Assembly: GCA_036984305.1 (NCBI GenBank)
Contig: BQWY01000001.1
Span: forward strand, 2,439,501-2,503,500
Direction of reading: 5' to 3'
Source: Nitrospira sp.
GTDB taxonomy: Bacteria > Nitrospirota > Nitrospiria > Nitrospirales > Nitrospiraceae
DNA: 64,000 nt
In this document: one piece after another, positions 36,503-45,119 of the stretch
How the letters are laid out: each line of letters opens with the position of its first letter
Position numbering within the stretch: the stretch's first letter is position 1
The notes under the pieces: generated by a model
The model's input: the letters and a program-made list of their open reading frames with translations, nothing else
Databases searched by the model: none
What the model was told of the DNA's origin: nothing
Program-made: the position numbers and the translations under genes

Positions 36503-36859
36503 GCACACTCCGCCGGCGTTGGGAACGGGAGACACACGAAGCGCAGTCCCGCACGGTCACTCGAAGGCGGGCGTATTGTAACAATCCGTCTCCAAGGGGT
36601 CAAACTGCGTCGCCACCGACGGTGTGGGGCATCAGCGTGTTTGGGCAACCGCTTGTGAGCATGCGCGTCGACCCAACATACACCCATACACCGATTGGAG
36701 GATTGACGTCGGTCGCCTCCGGACCGTCGAACAACCGTGAACTGATTTCGCATCGGTCCACCAAGGTGTGGAATGCGATCGGAGCGGAGACCGATATGGG
36801 TCGAGAACGATCCCACGGTCACGCCGAAAGAGTCAGCCGTAAGAGCACGGCGCAGTGGC
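36503..36859. other. Intergenic region without a recognised feature
   Basis: About 357 bases lie between the aroQ start and the end of the 64-residue gene. Open frames here on both strands have no family-like composition and no ribosome site. It probably holds the promoter of the aroQ-efp-accB-accC-thiE transcript, but I could not find a convincing -35/-10 pair. Confidence 0.4.
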
Positions 36860-37054
36860 TCAGCCCGGCTTTTTGGTCGAGAAGACAGTGGCGTCGCACG
36901 AGACGTATTTGATCTGCTTCATGGGAATGATCGTCACTTCCCGGGCCGTGTCGATTTCCAGCACTTCCATGTCGTCGCTAATCGTGTGGCGGATCGCATC
37001 CTTGACCATGAGTTCCTGATTGTCCGTGAAGACCACTTTAACCCAGTATTGCAC
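36860..37054 (-). CDS. Small conserved-looking protein
   Basis: A 64-residue acidic-basic mixed protein of unknown family (VKVVFTDNQELMVKDAIRHT, then MEVLEIDTAREVTIIPMKQI). The pattern of short strands suggests a small beta barrel. It has a good AAGGAG site seven bases before GTG 37054, so it is probably a real gene. It follows proC by 163 bases on the same strand. Confidence 0.65.
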   Translation of the reverse strand: MQYWVKVVFTDNQELMVKDAIRHTISDDMEVLEIDTAREVTIIPMKQIKYVSCDATVFSTKKPG

Positions 37055-37217
37055 GACGTCTCCTTCCGCATGATGCCAACACGAATGCCCGTACCTTGCT
37101 CATGTCTCTCGCCGACTTTATCGTCCGCCTCGTGCAGGCCGTCGCTTTCTGTAGGCTGTGCCGGCGACGATGGGACGTGCCGGGCGTCTCGTTCGAGCTC
37201 GCACGTGCGCCTGAGCG

Positions 37218-38051
37218 TCAGGACGAATTCTCGTCCCCAAGCCCCAGCTCGGCAGAACGCTTCGCCGCTGCTTCGACCGCCGACATCAGGGTGGCCCGCA
37301 CACGCCCCTGTTCGAGCACGTGGAGACCGGCAATGGTGGTCCCGCCGGGAGAAGCCACGCGGTCCTTGAGACGAGCCGGATGTTCGCCGGTATCCTGAAC
37401 CATTTTGGCCGCGCCCAAAACCGTCTGCGCGGCGAGCACCTCGGCGATGGGCCTCGGCAAGCCCGCCTTCACCCCACCATCGGCCAACGCCTCGATCAAG
37501 ACAAAGATGTATGCGGGACCGCTTCCGCTCAATCCGGTCACCGCATCCATCAACCGCTCTTCAACCGTCACGACTTGTCCGACGCATTCGAACAACGCGC
37601 GCGCACGTTGCGCATTTTGCTCGCCGAGGTCGGCCGAAAAAGCCAGCGCCGTAACTCCCGCTCGGACGCTCGACGGCGTGTTCGGCATCGCCCGCACCAG
37701 GGACCCCGCATGATTGGGGAGGCCTTTCGCTAACCGGGATATCGGGTAGCCAGCCGCGACCGAGATGATCACGGCATGCGAGGGAACCGATGTGGCAATT
37801 TCAGCAAGCACCTCATCCAACACTTGAGGTTCCACCGACAACACCAGCAGACTGGAGCGCGATGCGACCTCGCGATTGTCGGCCGTGACATGAAGGCCAT
37901 ACCGACGCTTGAGACCATCCCGACGGTCCACCCTCGGATCCGACGCAAATAATTGCGCGGCCGTGGCATGCCCGCCATGGAGCACTCCGCCGATCAGCGC
38001 CTCGGTCATATTGCCGGCGCCGATAAAGCCTGTTGTCTGATCCGTGAGCAT
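37218..38051 (-). CDS. proC: Pyrroline-5-carboxylate reductase
   Basis: ProC reduces P5C to proline, the last step of proline synthesis. The 277-residue protein has the NAD(P)-binding start GFIGAGNMTEALIGGVL, RAMPNTPSSVRAGVTAL, SGSGPAYIFVLIEALADGG and RVASPGGTTIAGLHVLE. The start codon at 38051 lies only about two bases after the predicted transcription start, so the mRNA may be leaderless. The opposing pathway enzyme putA is also in the window. Confidence 0.96.
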   Translation of the reverse strand: MLTDQTTGFIGAGNMTEALIGGVLHGGHATAAQLFASDPRVDRRDGLKRRYGLHVTADNREVASRSSLLVLSVEPQVLDEVLAEIATSVPSHAVIISVAAGYPISRLAKGLPNHAGSLVRAMPNTPSSVRAGVTALAFSADLGEQNAQRARALFECVGQVVTVEERLMDAVTGLSGSGPAYIFVLIEALADGGVKAGLPRPIAEVLAAQTVLGAAKMVQDTGEHPARLKDRVASPGGTTIAGLHVLEQGRVRATLMSAVEAAAKRSAELGLGDENSS

Positions 38052-38059
38052 GCCGCGCG

Positions 38060-38088
38060 ATTATACTGGGCGCTGGAAGGGTCTTCAA
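38060..38088 (-). promoter_or_regulatory. Sigma70-like promoter of proC
   Basis: On the minus strand TTGAAG (38083-38088, four of six matches), a 17-base spacer and a perfect TATAAT (38060-38065). The -10 box ends nine bases before the proC ATG, so the predicted transcript begins almost at the start codon. Confidence 0.65.
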
Positions 38089-38162
38089 CTTGAACCCCCG
38101 TCTCGCTGGGGCGTACAGTAGTCAGAGCGGACTGTCACTCAGACGGACAGGAGGAGCATCCG

Positions 38163-39281
38163 ATGCTGCGCATATTACCGTACCTTACACGACGCTATCC
38201 CCAACCCCGGCACGCAGCCTTCGCCGTGATTGCCCTGGGACTTTTCCTGGGGAACGAGACCAGCGAGGCACGGCGCGAAAGTTTCAGCGATAATCAGAGA
38301 GCGGCTCTCGCCAAGATCGATCGCGTCTTGGTCGAGACACTCGCATTGACTGATAGAGGCGAGGTCGACGCCGGTGACATCGCCACCCTAACGGCGAAGC
38401 GGCTGGGTGAATTAGGCTATACGGCGGTGCTCGACCCGGCTCAGCCCTACGACGCCGTGCTGCGAGTGAAATGCGAACAACGAAAGGTGTGGCAGGGGAC
38501 GATTCGCTCAGGCGGCGATGCAGACCTGCCGGACTCCCCGTCCCGAACCTGGAAAGGTCCAGCATGCCAACTTCGGTACTCACTCGGCGACAAACCGATG
38601 ACCTGGGCCAAGGAAGTACGCACAGACTTTTCCGATGCCATGACGGCTGCCGCCGAGGCCAAGGCAGACGATGCCGGCGTCTTTGCGCTCGCCCGTCTCC
38701 AGGAACGCCTCGCGGTCTACGATTTCCCGATCTATCTGGCGACCGAATGGGGACAGGATGACCGACTACTGAAGCATGTGGACGATTCGGGCATTCCACC
38801 CGCGCGCAAGGCAAAGATGGTGTGGGCACTTGGCCAGATGTTCTCCGAGCAGGCCATCCCCCGCTTACAGGAGCTCGTGAAAGACCCGAATCAGGAGATC
38901 GCCACGGCAGCCGTGATTGCCCTTGGCAATATCGGGCATCAGGGCAGCATCACCACACTCCTCGACGTGCTGGAGCACGGAAGTCCCGAACTCCGGGTGG
39001 CGGCCGCGCGAGGCCTCGGCAAGGTCGGCGCCCTGCACGGCAATCCGACGATCGTCCCGCCTCTGATCGCCGCGCTGGACACGGACGACGTCAAACTCCA
39101 AACCGAAGTCGTCTGGGCGCTCGGACAGATTCCAGACCGCCGATCTTACGAGCCGTTGCTGAAGCTTCAACGGTCGCTGCGTAACGTGCGGACGAGCGAC
39201 CGAAACTCTCCAGAAGGAAAACTGTGGGACGCCGTGAACTACAGCATGAAGCAGCTCGATGGCTTCGATCAAATCAATTAA
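38163..39281 (+). CDS. Secreted HEAT-repeat protein
   Basis: A 372-residue protein with a signal peptide-like N-terminus (AAFAVIALGLFLGNETSEA). Residues 200-345 form HEAT repeats (ARKAKMVWALGQMFSEQAIP, NQEIATAAVIALGNIGHQGS, SPELRVAAARGLGKVGALHG, VKLQTEVVWALGQIPDRRSY), a scaffold for protein contacts. The first part (about 45-195) is of unknown fold. The start at 38163 follows a GGAGGAGC site. It probably acts in the periplasm. Confidence 0.85.
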   Translation: MLRILPYLTRRYPQPRHAAFAVIALGLFLGNETSEARRESFSDNQRAALAKIDRVLVETLALTDRGEVDAGDIATLTAKRLGELGYTAVLDPAQPYDAVLRVKCEQRKVWQGTIRSGGDADLPDSPSRTWKGPACQLRYSLGDKPMTWAKEVRTDFSDAMTAAAEAKADDAGVFALARLQERLAVYDFPIYLATEWGQDDRLLKHVDDSGIPPARKAKMVWALGQMFSEQAIPRLQELVKDPNQEIATAAVIALGNIGHQGSITTLLDVLEHGSPELRVAAARGLGKVGALHGNPTIVPPLIAALDTDDVKLQTEVVWALGQIPDRRSYEPLLKLQRSLRNVRTSDRNSPEGKLWDAVNYSMKQLDGFDQIN

Positions 39282-39840
39282 CTCGACCGCACCGCTCCGC
39301 CGACCACCTCACTTCCACGGGGGGATGGCGTGCGCCTGGATGCACGCCGTCATGCTGGGTGCTCTTCTCGTCGCGCCACCGTCGATTGCGGCCCAGGTGA
39401 CGGGCGACGAGGCCGAAATGGATCGACTTCAGGCACGAGCTGAAGAACTGATGGCGAACGAGGATCCAGAGGGAGCGGCCATGAGCATGGGGCGCGCGGC
39501 ACTCATGGCGACCCATCTCGCGAAGAAGGCTGGGGCACAACCGAGTGCGGCGGTCTATCGCGGTGCCGAACAATTGTTTCGCGCACAGGAGCACGCCTAT
39601 CGAGCTCTGGCGCTGTATCGCCGGGCCGGAGGACAGCCACCTGCCTCGACAGGAGTGTGCCACACGTTACAGGCGGCCCGTGCCGGCATCAGACACGCAG
39701 ACCAGACGCTCGATCTCGAACCGGCCATCCGAGAGCACTTGCTTTCCGGCGACGCAGTCCGCCTCGACACGTTGCGCGCCGCGACGGAGGATTGGACCAC
39801 GGTGGTGGCGTCCATGGCCAGCGACTTCCAATGCCCGTGA
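39259..39840 (+). CDS. Secreted hypothetical protein
   Basis: A 193-residue helical protein with a signal peptide (MLGALLVAPPSIAAQVTG) and a mature part with Ala-rich helices (ARAEELMANEDPEGAAMSMG). The start is open: ATG 39259 overlaps the HEAT gene by 23 bases, while ATG 39325 lies just after a GGGGGG stretch and gives a more typical signal peptide. Two cysteines near the end (VCHTLQ and FQCP) could form a disulfide. It is likely co-transcribed with the HEAT-repeat gene. Confidence 0.68.
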   Translation: MASIKSINSTAPLRRPPHFHGGMACAWMHAVMLGALLVAPPSIAAQVTGDEAEMDRLQARAEELMANEDPEGAAMSMGRAALMATHLAKKAGAQPSAAVYRGAEQLFRAQEHAYRALALYRRAGGQPPASTGVCHTLQAARAGIRHADQTLDLEPAIREHLLSGDAVRLDTLRAATEDWTTVVASMASDFQCP

Positions 39841-40050
39841 TAGGCCGCGGAGCAGGGCCGGTCTCGTCATGCTGGTATCCACTGCGGCACCACGTGCGGA
39901 CAATCGTCCACCGTCTCTACTCACAGAAGACGCCGCCACCACCGTTCATTCGGGAGAACGGGCACGATCTATAACACGCCTCAACGCGCCTCTCCGCCCA
40001 CCTCGCACGAACGTCCCTGTCCAGCTCGCAGACCCGGACCTCAGCCCGAG

Positions 40051-40497
40051 CTACTGGTCGTCCTCCGGGTTGACCTGTTTGATGCCGTAGGGGCGGCACG
40101 CATCCAGGAGTTCCTTGTCCGTGCTCACCATCGTCAGTCTGAGCGGTTTCAGCTCGACCGCAAGAGCCAAATGCAGCAATTGAGACGCCCGCAGGTGCGG
40201 ATGGTGCAGCGACAACTCTTTCGCCGACGAAAACGTATCGTGCGTCGGCGCCACAAAATGATACAGGCCTTGCGACGCTTCGAGCTCGAATCGAAACACG
40301 ACGGAATACCAATCGTCGCGCGTGAGCTGTTCCTTCTTCGCACAGTTCGCAAGCACCGCGTTGAGTTCGACGACGCTTTGCGCAGGGACCAGTGCGACCT
40401 TTCCGCGCTTGACCAGGAGCTTGTTCACGATCCGAGTGCCCCGCTCGCGACTGTATCGCTTGATGAGCGCTGTGGAATCGAAATAGAAGTAGGGCAT
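40051..40497 (-). CDS. PIN-domain protein, toxin-like
   Basis: A 148-residue PIN domain, a Mg-dependent ribonuclease fold common in VapC-type toxins. It has FYFDSTALIKRY with the first acidic residue, ALVPAQSVVELNAVL with the second, and STDKELLDACRPYGI with the third near the end, as in VapC. The gene starts three bases after the stop of a 93-residue partner, the usual toxin-antitoxin layout. No ribonuclease target can be inferred. Confidence 0.8.
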   Translation of the reverse strand: MPYFYFDSTALIKRYSRERGTRIVNKLLVKRGKVALVPAQSVVELNAVLANCAKKEQLTRDDWYSVVFRFELEASQGLYHFVAPTHDTFSSAKELSLHHPHLRASQLLHLALAVELKPLRLTMVSTDKELLDACRPYGIKQVNPEDDQ

Positions 40498-40500
40498 GGG

Positions 40501-40782
40501 CTATTTTCTCCCGGCCACCATGACGGGGCCCAATTCGTCCGGAAGTTTGGAGAGCCGGTCTTGCAGTTCTTCGAGCGGAACCTCCTCGTAGCCCTGCGAT
40601 TTCAACATGACCAGCAACGTGCTGCGACGCATGGTTGCGGTGTCCTGTACGATACGTTCTCGCAGATTGGCCTTCGCGGCGCGACTGGGCCCCCGCCGGC
40701 GGGTGGCGGTGATCACGCCGAGACGCGGATCTCGCACGCTGCTGTGCGTGGTGCTCCGCGAACTGTTTGTGCGTTTCCCCAT
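40501..40782 (-). CDS. Possible antitoxin of the PIN pair
   Basis: A 93-residue basic protein with a disordered, Ser/Arg-rich first half and a helical second half (RERIVQDTATMRRSTLLVML, then EVPLEELQDRLSKLPDE). No AbrB, RHH or Phd motif is clear. It has a near-perfect ribosome site (AAGGAGGTAGC before ATG 40782) and lies immediately upstream of the PIN gene. Antitoxin function is inferred from position only. Confidence 0.6.
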   Translation of the reverse strand: MGKRTNSSRSTTHSSVRDPRLGVITATRRRGPSRAAKANLRERIVQDTATMRRSTLLVMLKSQGYEEVPLEELQDRLSKLPDELGPVMVAGRK

Positions 40783-40814
40783 GCTACCTCCTTCGTGTGT
40801 GGGTGAAACCTTCG

Positions 40815-41951
40815 TTACATTGGTACCGTGCGAGCGTCCGGTTCTCTGGGACAGGCGCCTGAAACCGGCTCGCTCGTGGCCTCCACGTCCCCATAGACAT
40901 ACGCGGCCACGTTCTTGGAGACCTCCGACGCAAACTCCAATTGAATGGACCGAAGCGCCTTTCCCGTCGCCTCAGGAACCGACAGGTGCCCGACCTTGTC
41001 ACCGCGGGCGAACGCGCCGACCACTCGTTGTGTCGCCGACTCGACGAGCACGAAATCGCTGCACCAGCGGACGAACCGAAATTGAGGATCTCGGACATCG
41101 ATCGGCCAGATCCGTACGAGGCCTTTGAGGGCGAGCACGGGGGGCGGTCCTTCCGTCATGCCCTTCCCGGACCCCGCTCCGACAACTGCGAGCCCTTCAC
41201 GCACCAGACCTTCGCTCAGCGCACGCGCGATCGCTTCGCGATGATCGCCCGACAGCTCTAATCCGATGGGCACTGCCGCGACGAGGCGCTCCAACTCAGC
41301 GGTCAGTTCGGCGACGCGATAACGCGGTGCAACCCCTTGCCCATTGAGACGGAGGACTCGAAGGTCGGAATTATGCGCCTCGCGGATCACGAGCGCGTTC
41401 GTGGCTCGCTTCAGTAGCCGTAGGCGAGTGAGCGGGTTACGAGCGTCCCGCGATTCCGCGACTTGAGTTTCGATGCTCTGATCGAGTTCGACAAGCCTTG
41501 CGAGCGTGGCCGTTTCAGCGGCTCCACGCGACAACCCGGCGAGGACCCAATGCAACCGGCGCGGCTCGTCGTACCATTGATCGAGCACGGAGACGTTTTC
41601 CAGCACCTTGTCCGTCGTCACGTTCGTCACATGATCCAATGTCAAGCGTCGTTCATCGCGACTCTTCCCGCGATTTTCCACCAACAGGTAGGATTCCCAC
41701 TCCCGAGCCTCTGACGAGACGTTGGCTTTGAATACCTTGGCGACCGAGGCATACGCCTTCTCCGTGGCAGAGGCGACAGTCTCCGCTTCGCCTAAGCCGG
41801 TGATGTATCGGTCCGAAGGAAAGGCCCGGCTGGTGCCGGTCACCCAATCGGGTTTCGTCGCCCCATCGAACACGCTGCATCCTGCGAGGAGGAAGGGGAT
41901 CGTGCTGAGAACGAATCGGACTCCGTTCGCGGCGCCGTGGGTGGACGTCAT
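40815..41951 (-). CDS. LPP20-family lipoprotein, long form
   Basis: A 378-residue protein with a lipobox (TIPFLLAGCSVFD), so it is anchored in a membrane by lipid. Residues 30-150 match the LPP20 pattern (GLGEAETVASATEKAYASVA with KVFKANVSSEAREWE, like the family's GxAxG.. A..A.A.AELA). ATG 41951 overlaps the stop of the upstream COG3014 gene (ATGA), which fixes the start; the longer frame is not used. It is the last gene of a four-gene lipoprotein cluster. Confidence 0.83.
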   Translation of the reverse strand: MTSTHGAANGVRFVLSTIPFLLAGCSVFDGATKPDWVTGTSRAFPSDRYITGLGEAETVASATEKAYASVAKVFKANVSSEAREWESYLLVENRGKSRDERRLTLDHVTNVTTDKVLENVSVLDQWYDEPRRLHWVLAGLSRGAAETATLARLVELDQSIETQVAESRDARNPLTRLRLLKRATNALVIREAHNSDLRVLRLNGQGVAPRYRVAELTAELERLVAAVPIGLELSGDHREAIARALSEGLVREGLAVVGAGSGKGMTEGPPPVLALKGLVRIWPIDVRDPQFRFVRWCSDFVLVESATQRVVGAFARGDKVGHLSVPEATGKALRSIQLEFASEVSKNVAAYVYGDVEATSEPVSGACPREPDARTVPM

Positions 41952-43462
41952 TGGATGGCACGCTCCAGCAGAAACCGCATTTCGCCCTCCCGGAGCGCGA
42001 CTCGTCGAGGAGACGATGGGCGCAGAGAACGTTGTGATCCACCCAAGGCCTGCACGTGGACATCGTATTCCCCCGCTGGAACCCAAAGACGCGCGACCTG
42101 GATCTCGTCAGGCAGGGTCCGCCACGAGCGCTTGTCGGATTCCTCCGTTGCCAGTGCTGCCGTTTTCAGTAAGGCCCCCGCCACAAAGGCCACCCACTCC
42201 AAGTCATTTCGTTGCCCATCGTGCCGGCTCATTGCCGACTGCATCCCCCGTTCAGCGGCCTCGGCCAACCCATATTTGATTGCCGCGCGGGCGGCCGCCC
42301 GCGCGGCAATACCGGGCATGCGCTCCGACAGGCGTTTGTCCGCCAACGCCGTAATACTGTGCATCGGTTCCGTCTGCCCTTCGTAGGTACCGTACGCCCC
42401 GGAGATGACGACGTGTGATGAGACGATCGAACTCCGCTGCGGGACCAATCGCGGCAAGGCGATGCGTACAATCTTGCCATTCAGTCCATACAACAGACTC
42501 TCTGCAGTTCGCGTCCGATTGGTGCCGCCACCGATTCCTCGACTCAACAGCACGAGCTGCGCCGCATCCATGCCGAGGGGAACATCGACAAATTGATCGA
42601 CGCGGGCGGGGGCTCGACCATTATAGCTAATGAGGACCACCTGCGCGAGCCTGCGTTGCTCGCTGTGCGATCGCCACGTCGTGTTGGGGAAAGCCCGTCG
42701 GTACTCTTGAAATTCGTCGGTCAGCCCCAGTGCATTCGAGACCCGAAGGAGATCGGCCCGCAATGCCACCGGCACGCCGATACGCTTTCCCAACATGCTT
42801 CTGCGATAGGCATCGTAGGCGCGTCGATAGGCAACCAGGGCGTTATTCAAATCCTCTGCGGCCTCGTATAGAATGCCGGTGAGATATCGCGCAAATCCAT
42901 CGTCGCGATAGCCGTCTTTATCCGTTTCCCGGTCCGCGATGACGTTCAGGCGATGGTCAAGCCGGCGCGCCTCGACCAGCGCCTCCTGCCAATTCTGCTG
43001 CAAGGCGTAGTTGATGGCCTTCATCACGTTGATCATGACCTGTTCGTATGGGTCGCCTTCGAACGGCAATTCATTGTCATTCACGAGGAAGGACAGCGCT
43101 TCATTCCTGATTTTCCGAGTGAAGAGACGATCAACCTCATCTTCGGCTGCGCTCAAGACTTCGTTGCTGGCTTCGTACTGGCCGGAGAGTTGAAGGGTGA
43201 AACCACGATCCATGCCGTATAGCACCCGCGCCTTCGTCCCATAGTCCGATTCGGCCTTGGCGACGATTGAGTCCGCGGCCTGGTAGTTTCCGGCACGGAG
43301 ACTATCCTCAATTCGCAGGTAGTGACCCTGGCCGAGGGAACAGGCCGAGAGCAGCGCCCATACCACCAAGACGAGCAGTCGGCACGAACGCGCACGAGGA
43401 GATCCCGGACGGCAGATCGGGTGGCAGGGGGATACCGCGGGGGAATTCGATGGCGGCGGCAA
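41948..43462 (-). CDS. COG3014-type lipoprotein
   Basis: A 504-residue protein with a lipobox LLSACSLGQ after a hydrophobic stretch. The body has TPR-like helices (GNYQAADSIVAKAESDYGTK, LNNALVAYRRAYDAYRRSML) and a C-terminal region with AARAAARAAIKYGLAEAAER. I assign it to COG3014 from memory of such proteins in clusters with LpoB. The TTG start at 43462 directly follows the TAA of lpoB and is uncertain; no better start lies before the lipobox. Confidence 0.75.
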   Translation of the reverse strand: MPPPSNSPAVSPCHPICRPGSPRARSCRLLVLVVWALLSACSLGQGHYLRIEDSLRAGNYQAADSIVAKAESDYGTKARVLYGMDRGFTLQLSGQYEASNEVLSAAEDEVDRLFTRKIRNEALSFLVNDNELPFEGDPYEQVMINVMKAINYALQQNWQEALVEARRLDHRLNVIADRETDKDGYRDDGFARYLTGILYEAAEDLNNALVAYRRAYDAYRRSMLGKRIGVPVALRADLLRVSNALGLTDEFQEYRRAFPNTTWRSHSEQRRLAQVVLISYNGRAPARVDQFVDVPLGMDAAQLVLLSRGIGGGTNRTRTAESLLYGLNGKIVRIALPRLVPQRSSIVSSHVVISGAYGTYEGQTEPMHSITALADKRLSERMPGIAARAAARAAIKYGLAEAAERGMQSAMSRHDGQRNDLEWVAFVAGALLKTAALATEESDKRSWRTLPDEIQVARLWVPAGEYDVHVQALGGSQRSLRPSSPRRVALREGEMRFLLERAIQ

Positions 43463-44083
43463 TTAGAACACGGACCGTTTGCGTTCGATGACCTTCTTGA
43501 TCTTCTTTTGTCCGACCCAAGATTTCTCGTTGCTTTCAAGATCCACCAACTCGAGGTCCACTTGGTAGTAGGTGGCTCGGGTCTTGTCCTGCTCGTCGAG
43601 GATCGTGGAGATGTAGCCCTTCATCATGTAATCGGCCCCGGTCTCACGGCCGGGTCCTTTCTGTGTGTTTTCCCGTGCATGAATAGCTTGATCGCGACGC
43701 TCTTCACGCAATTCGTCACGCTCGCCCTTCGTGGCTACAAATCTGACCTTGCCGCTATTGATGAGTTCTCGGGACAGATCGCTCACAAAGGTCTGAATAT
43801 CGATGTGCTCGTGGCTGCGGTTGACGACGGTCCCGACAATGACAACGGGTTGTCGGTGTGTCTCTTTGGTGTAGGTGCCCAGCCAGGTGCTGGAAAGCGC
43901 GGCCGTGACCATTTCCTCCGCAACCAATCGCGAGTCTGTATCGTTCCATCGACCACTGAGATCCGTCACCGTCCCGCTATCGACGCGGGTCACCTTGGTC
44001 TCATGGCTACATCCGGAGAACAGTATGGCAAGGGGGATCGGCAGAAGAGCGAACAGATGACGGCCTCTTAAGCAAACCTTCAC
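43463..44083 (-). CDS. lpoB: LpoB-like lipoprotein (penicillin-binding protein activator)
   Basis: A 206-residue lipoprotein. The GTG at 44083 has GGAGG eight bases upstream, and the lipobox is LAILFSGCSHET. The family motifs VVIVGTVVNRSHEHIDIQTF, INSGKVRFVATKGERDELRE and ADYMMKGYISTI match LpoB, which activates class A PBPs from the outer membrane. The family also occurs beside LPP20 and COG3014 genes outside enterobacteria, where the partner enzyme is unknown; so the PBP role here is inference. Confidence 0.85.
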   Translation of the reverse strand: MKVCLRGRHLFALLPIPLAILFSGCSHETKVTRVDSGTVTDLSGRWNDTDSRLVAEEMVTAALSSTWLGTYTKETHRQPVVIVGTVVNRSHEHIDIQTFVSDLSRELINSGKVRFVATKGERDELREERRDQAIHARENTQKGPGRETGADYMMKGYISTILDEQDKTRATYYQVDLELVDLESNEKSWVGQKKIKKVIERKRSVF

Positions 44084-44123
44084 TCCCGGCACCTCCACGG
44101 GTGAATTCGACAACGGCTGAGCG

Positions 44124-44681
44124 CTATCTGATCCCGCGTTTTTCTTCCTCTTTCTCGAGGCGCTCGAAGAGCTTATCGGCGTTTTTTCTCACAAAATCAC
44201 GCACTTCGCTATTCAGTTCCCTGGCCTTCATCATGTTTTCCTTCATCTCGTCCAGACTCAACTTCGTCAGCACGTAATACGTGTTGGCCTTTTCGTCCTT
44301 CCACCGGTCGACCGACTTCACGCCGCTGAGTGTCGTCGTCGAGATGGTCTTGATAGCCCGCTCGACATTCTGTTCCTCGCTGTTGCGGGAGAAATCACCG
44401 GCGGTGGTGGAGGCAGCGTAATCGCGCATCAGGTATCCCGTATATGTCTCGAAGGTTTTTGCGATTTCGGCACGGGCACGATTTTCGGCCGTATCCCACG
44501 CGAGCGGCTCGTTCTTGACGCCGGTCACGGATCCAACGCCATAGAAATTCTTGTCATCGTATGCGCCCGACCCCTTCTTGACCCACTTGGGTGGACCTCC
44601 GCACGCGGCCAGCGTGCAAGCGAACGCGACGACTACACCCAGGTGGGCCCATCGTGCGATGCGGTTCGGTTGTGCTACCAT
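44124..44681 (-). CDS. LPP20-family lipoprotein, short form
   Basis: A 185-residue lipoprotein. ATG 44681 has GGAGGAG at the right spacing. A hydrophobic segment ends in the lipobox TLAACGGPP, and the mature protein has PKWVKKGSGAYDDKNFYGVG and AWDTAENRARAEIAKTFETY, typical of LPP20. It heads the lipoprotein cluster behind a promoter at 44763-44791. Confidence 0.87.
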   Translation of the reverse strand: MVAQPNRIARWAHLGVVVAFACTLAACGGPPKWVKKGSGAYDDKNFYGVGSVTGVKNEPLAWDTAENRARAEIAKTFETYTGYLMRDYAASTTAGDFSRNSEEQNVERAIKTISTTTLSGVKSVDRWKDEKANTYYVLTKLSLDEMKENMMKARELNSEVRDFVRKNADKLFERLEKEEEKRGIR

Positions 44682-44762
44682 CTGACTCCTCCTTGATGGT
44701 GTCCGAAGTGGCCTGATGACCGACGAACGGCGCATCCGTATAAGCACTAGATTGTGCAAGGG

Positions 44763-44791
44763 ATGCTAACACGCACTTCCAGGGTAGTCAA
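44763..44791 (-). promoter_or_regulatory. Promoter of the lipoprotein cluster
   Basis: On the minus strand TTGACT (44786-44791), a 17-base spacer and TAGCAT (44763-44768, four of six matches). The predicted start near 44756 gives a leader of about 75 bases before the LPP20 gene. Confidence 0.5.
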
Positions 44792-44860
44792 ACGAGCGCG
44801 CGATTCATGCGTCGACCGCTGAAAAGACAGACTGGAAGCGCCTTTGAAAGGGGTACACAC

Positions 44861-45031
44861 GTGGCAGAAATTAAACTCGAGGACGGAATCATTCGGATTG
44901 CGGAACTAGACATTCAGGACATGAAAGCGGCAGCGATCCTGCAGGAATATCCACCGTCCCGATGGGCCGAAATTACCCGCCGCGCCGTGAAGATCGGGCT
45001 AGGCTACCTCAAGGGTGGCGCAGAATCCTAA
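44861..45031 (+). CDS. Small hypothetical protein
   Basis: A 56-residue protein (VAEIKLEDGIIRIAELDIQD) of unknown family. GTG 44861 has an AAAGGGG site nine bases upstream; an ATG at 44807 would add 18 residues without a ribosome site. It lies between the divergent lipoprotein cluster and the convergent caspase-fold gene. Confidence 0.55.
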   Translation: MAEIKLEDGIIRIAELDIQDMKAAAILQEYPPSRWAEITRRAVKIGLGYLKGGAES

Positions 45032-45119
45032 AGTTGAACGGGTGAAAGAGGGGGTCGTCGTACGCAAGGAACGGGCTGTTTGCGCGCTGGGCGGACCAGC
45101 GATCGCAGGACGCGTTGAG

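Noticed and set aside
36442-36912. Plus-strand frame of 156 residues between aroQ and the 64-residue gene
   Set aside because: Composition is low in hydrophobic core residues, there is no ribosome site, and it runs antisense into both neighbours.
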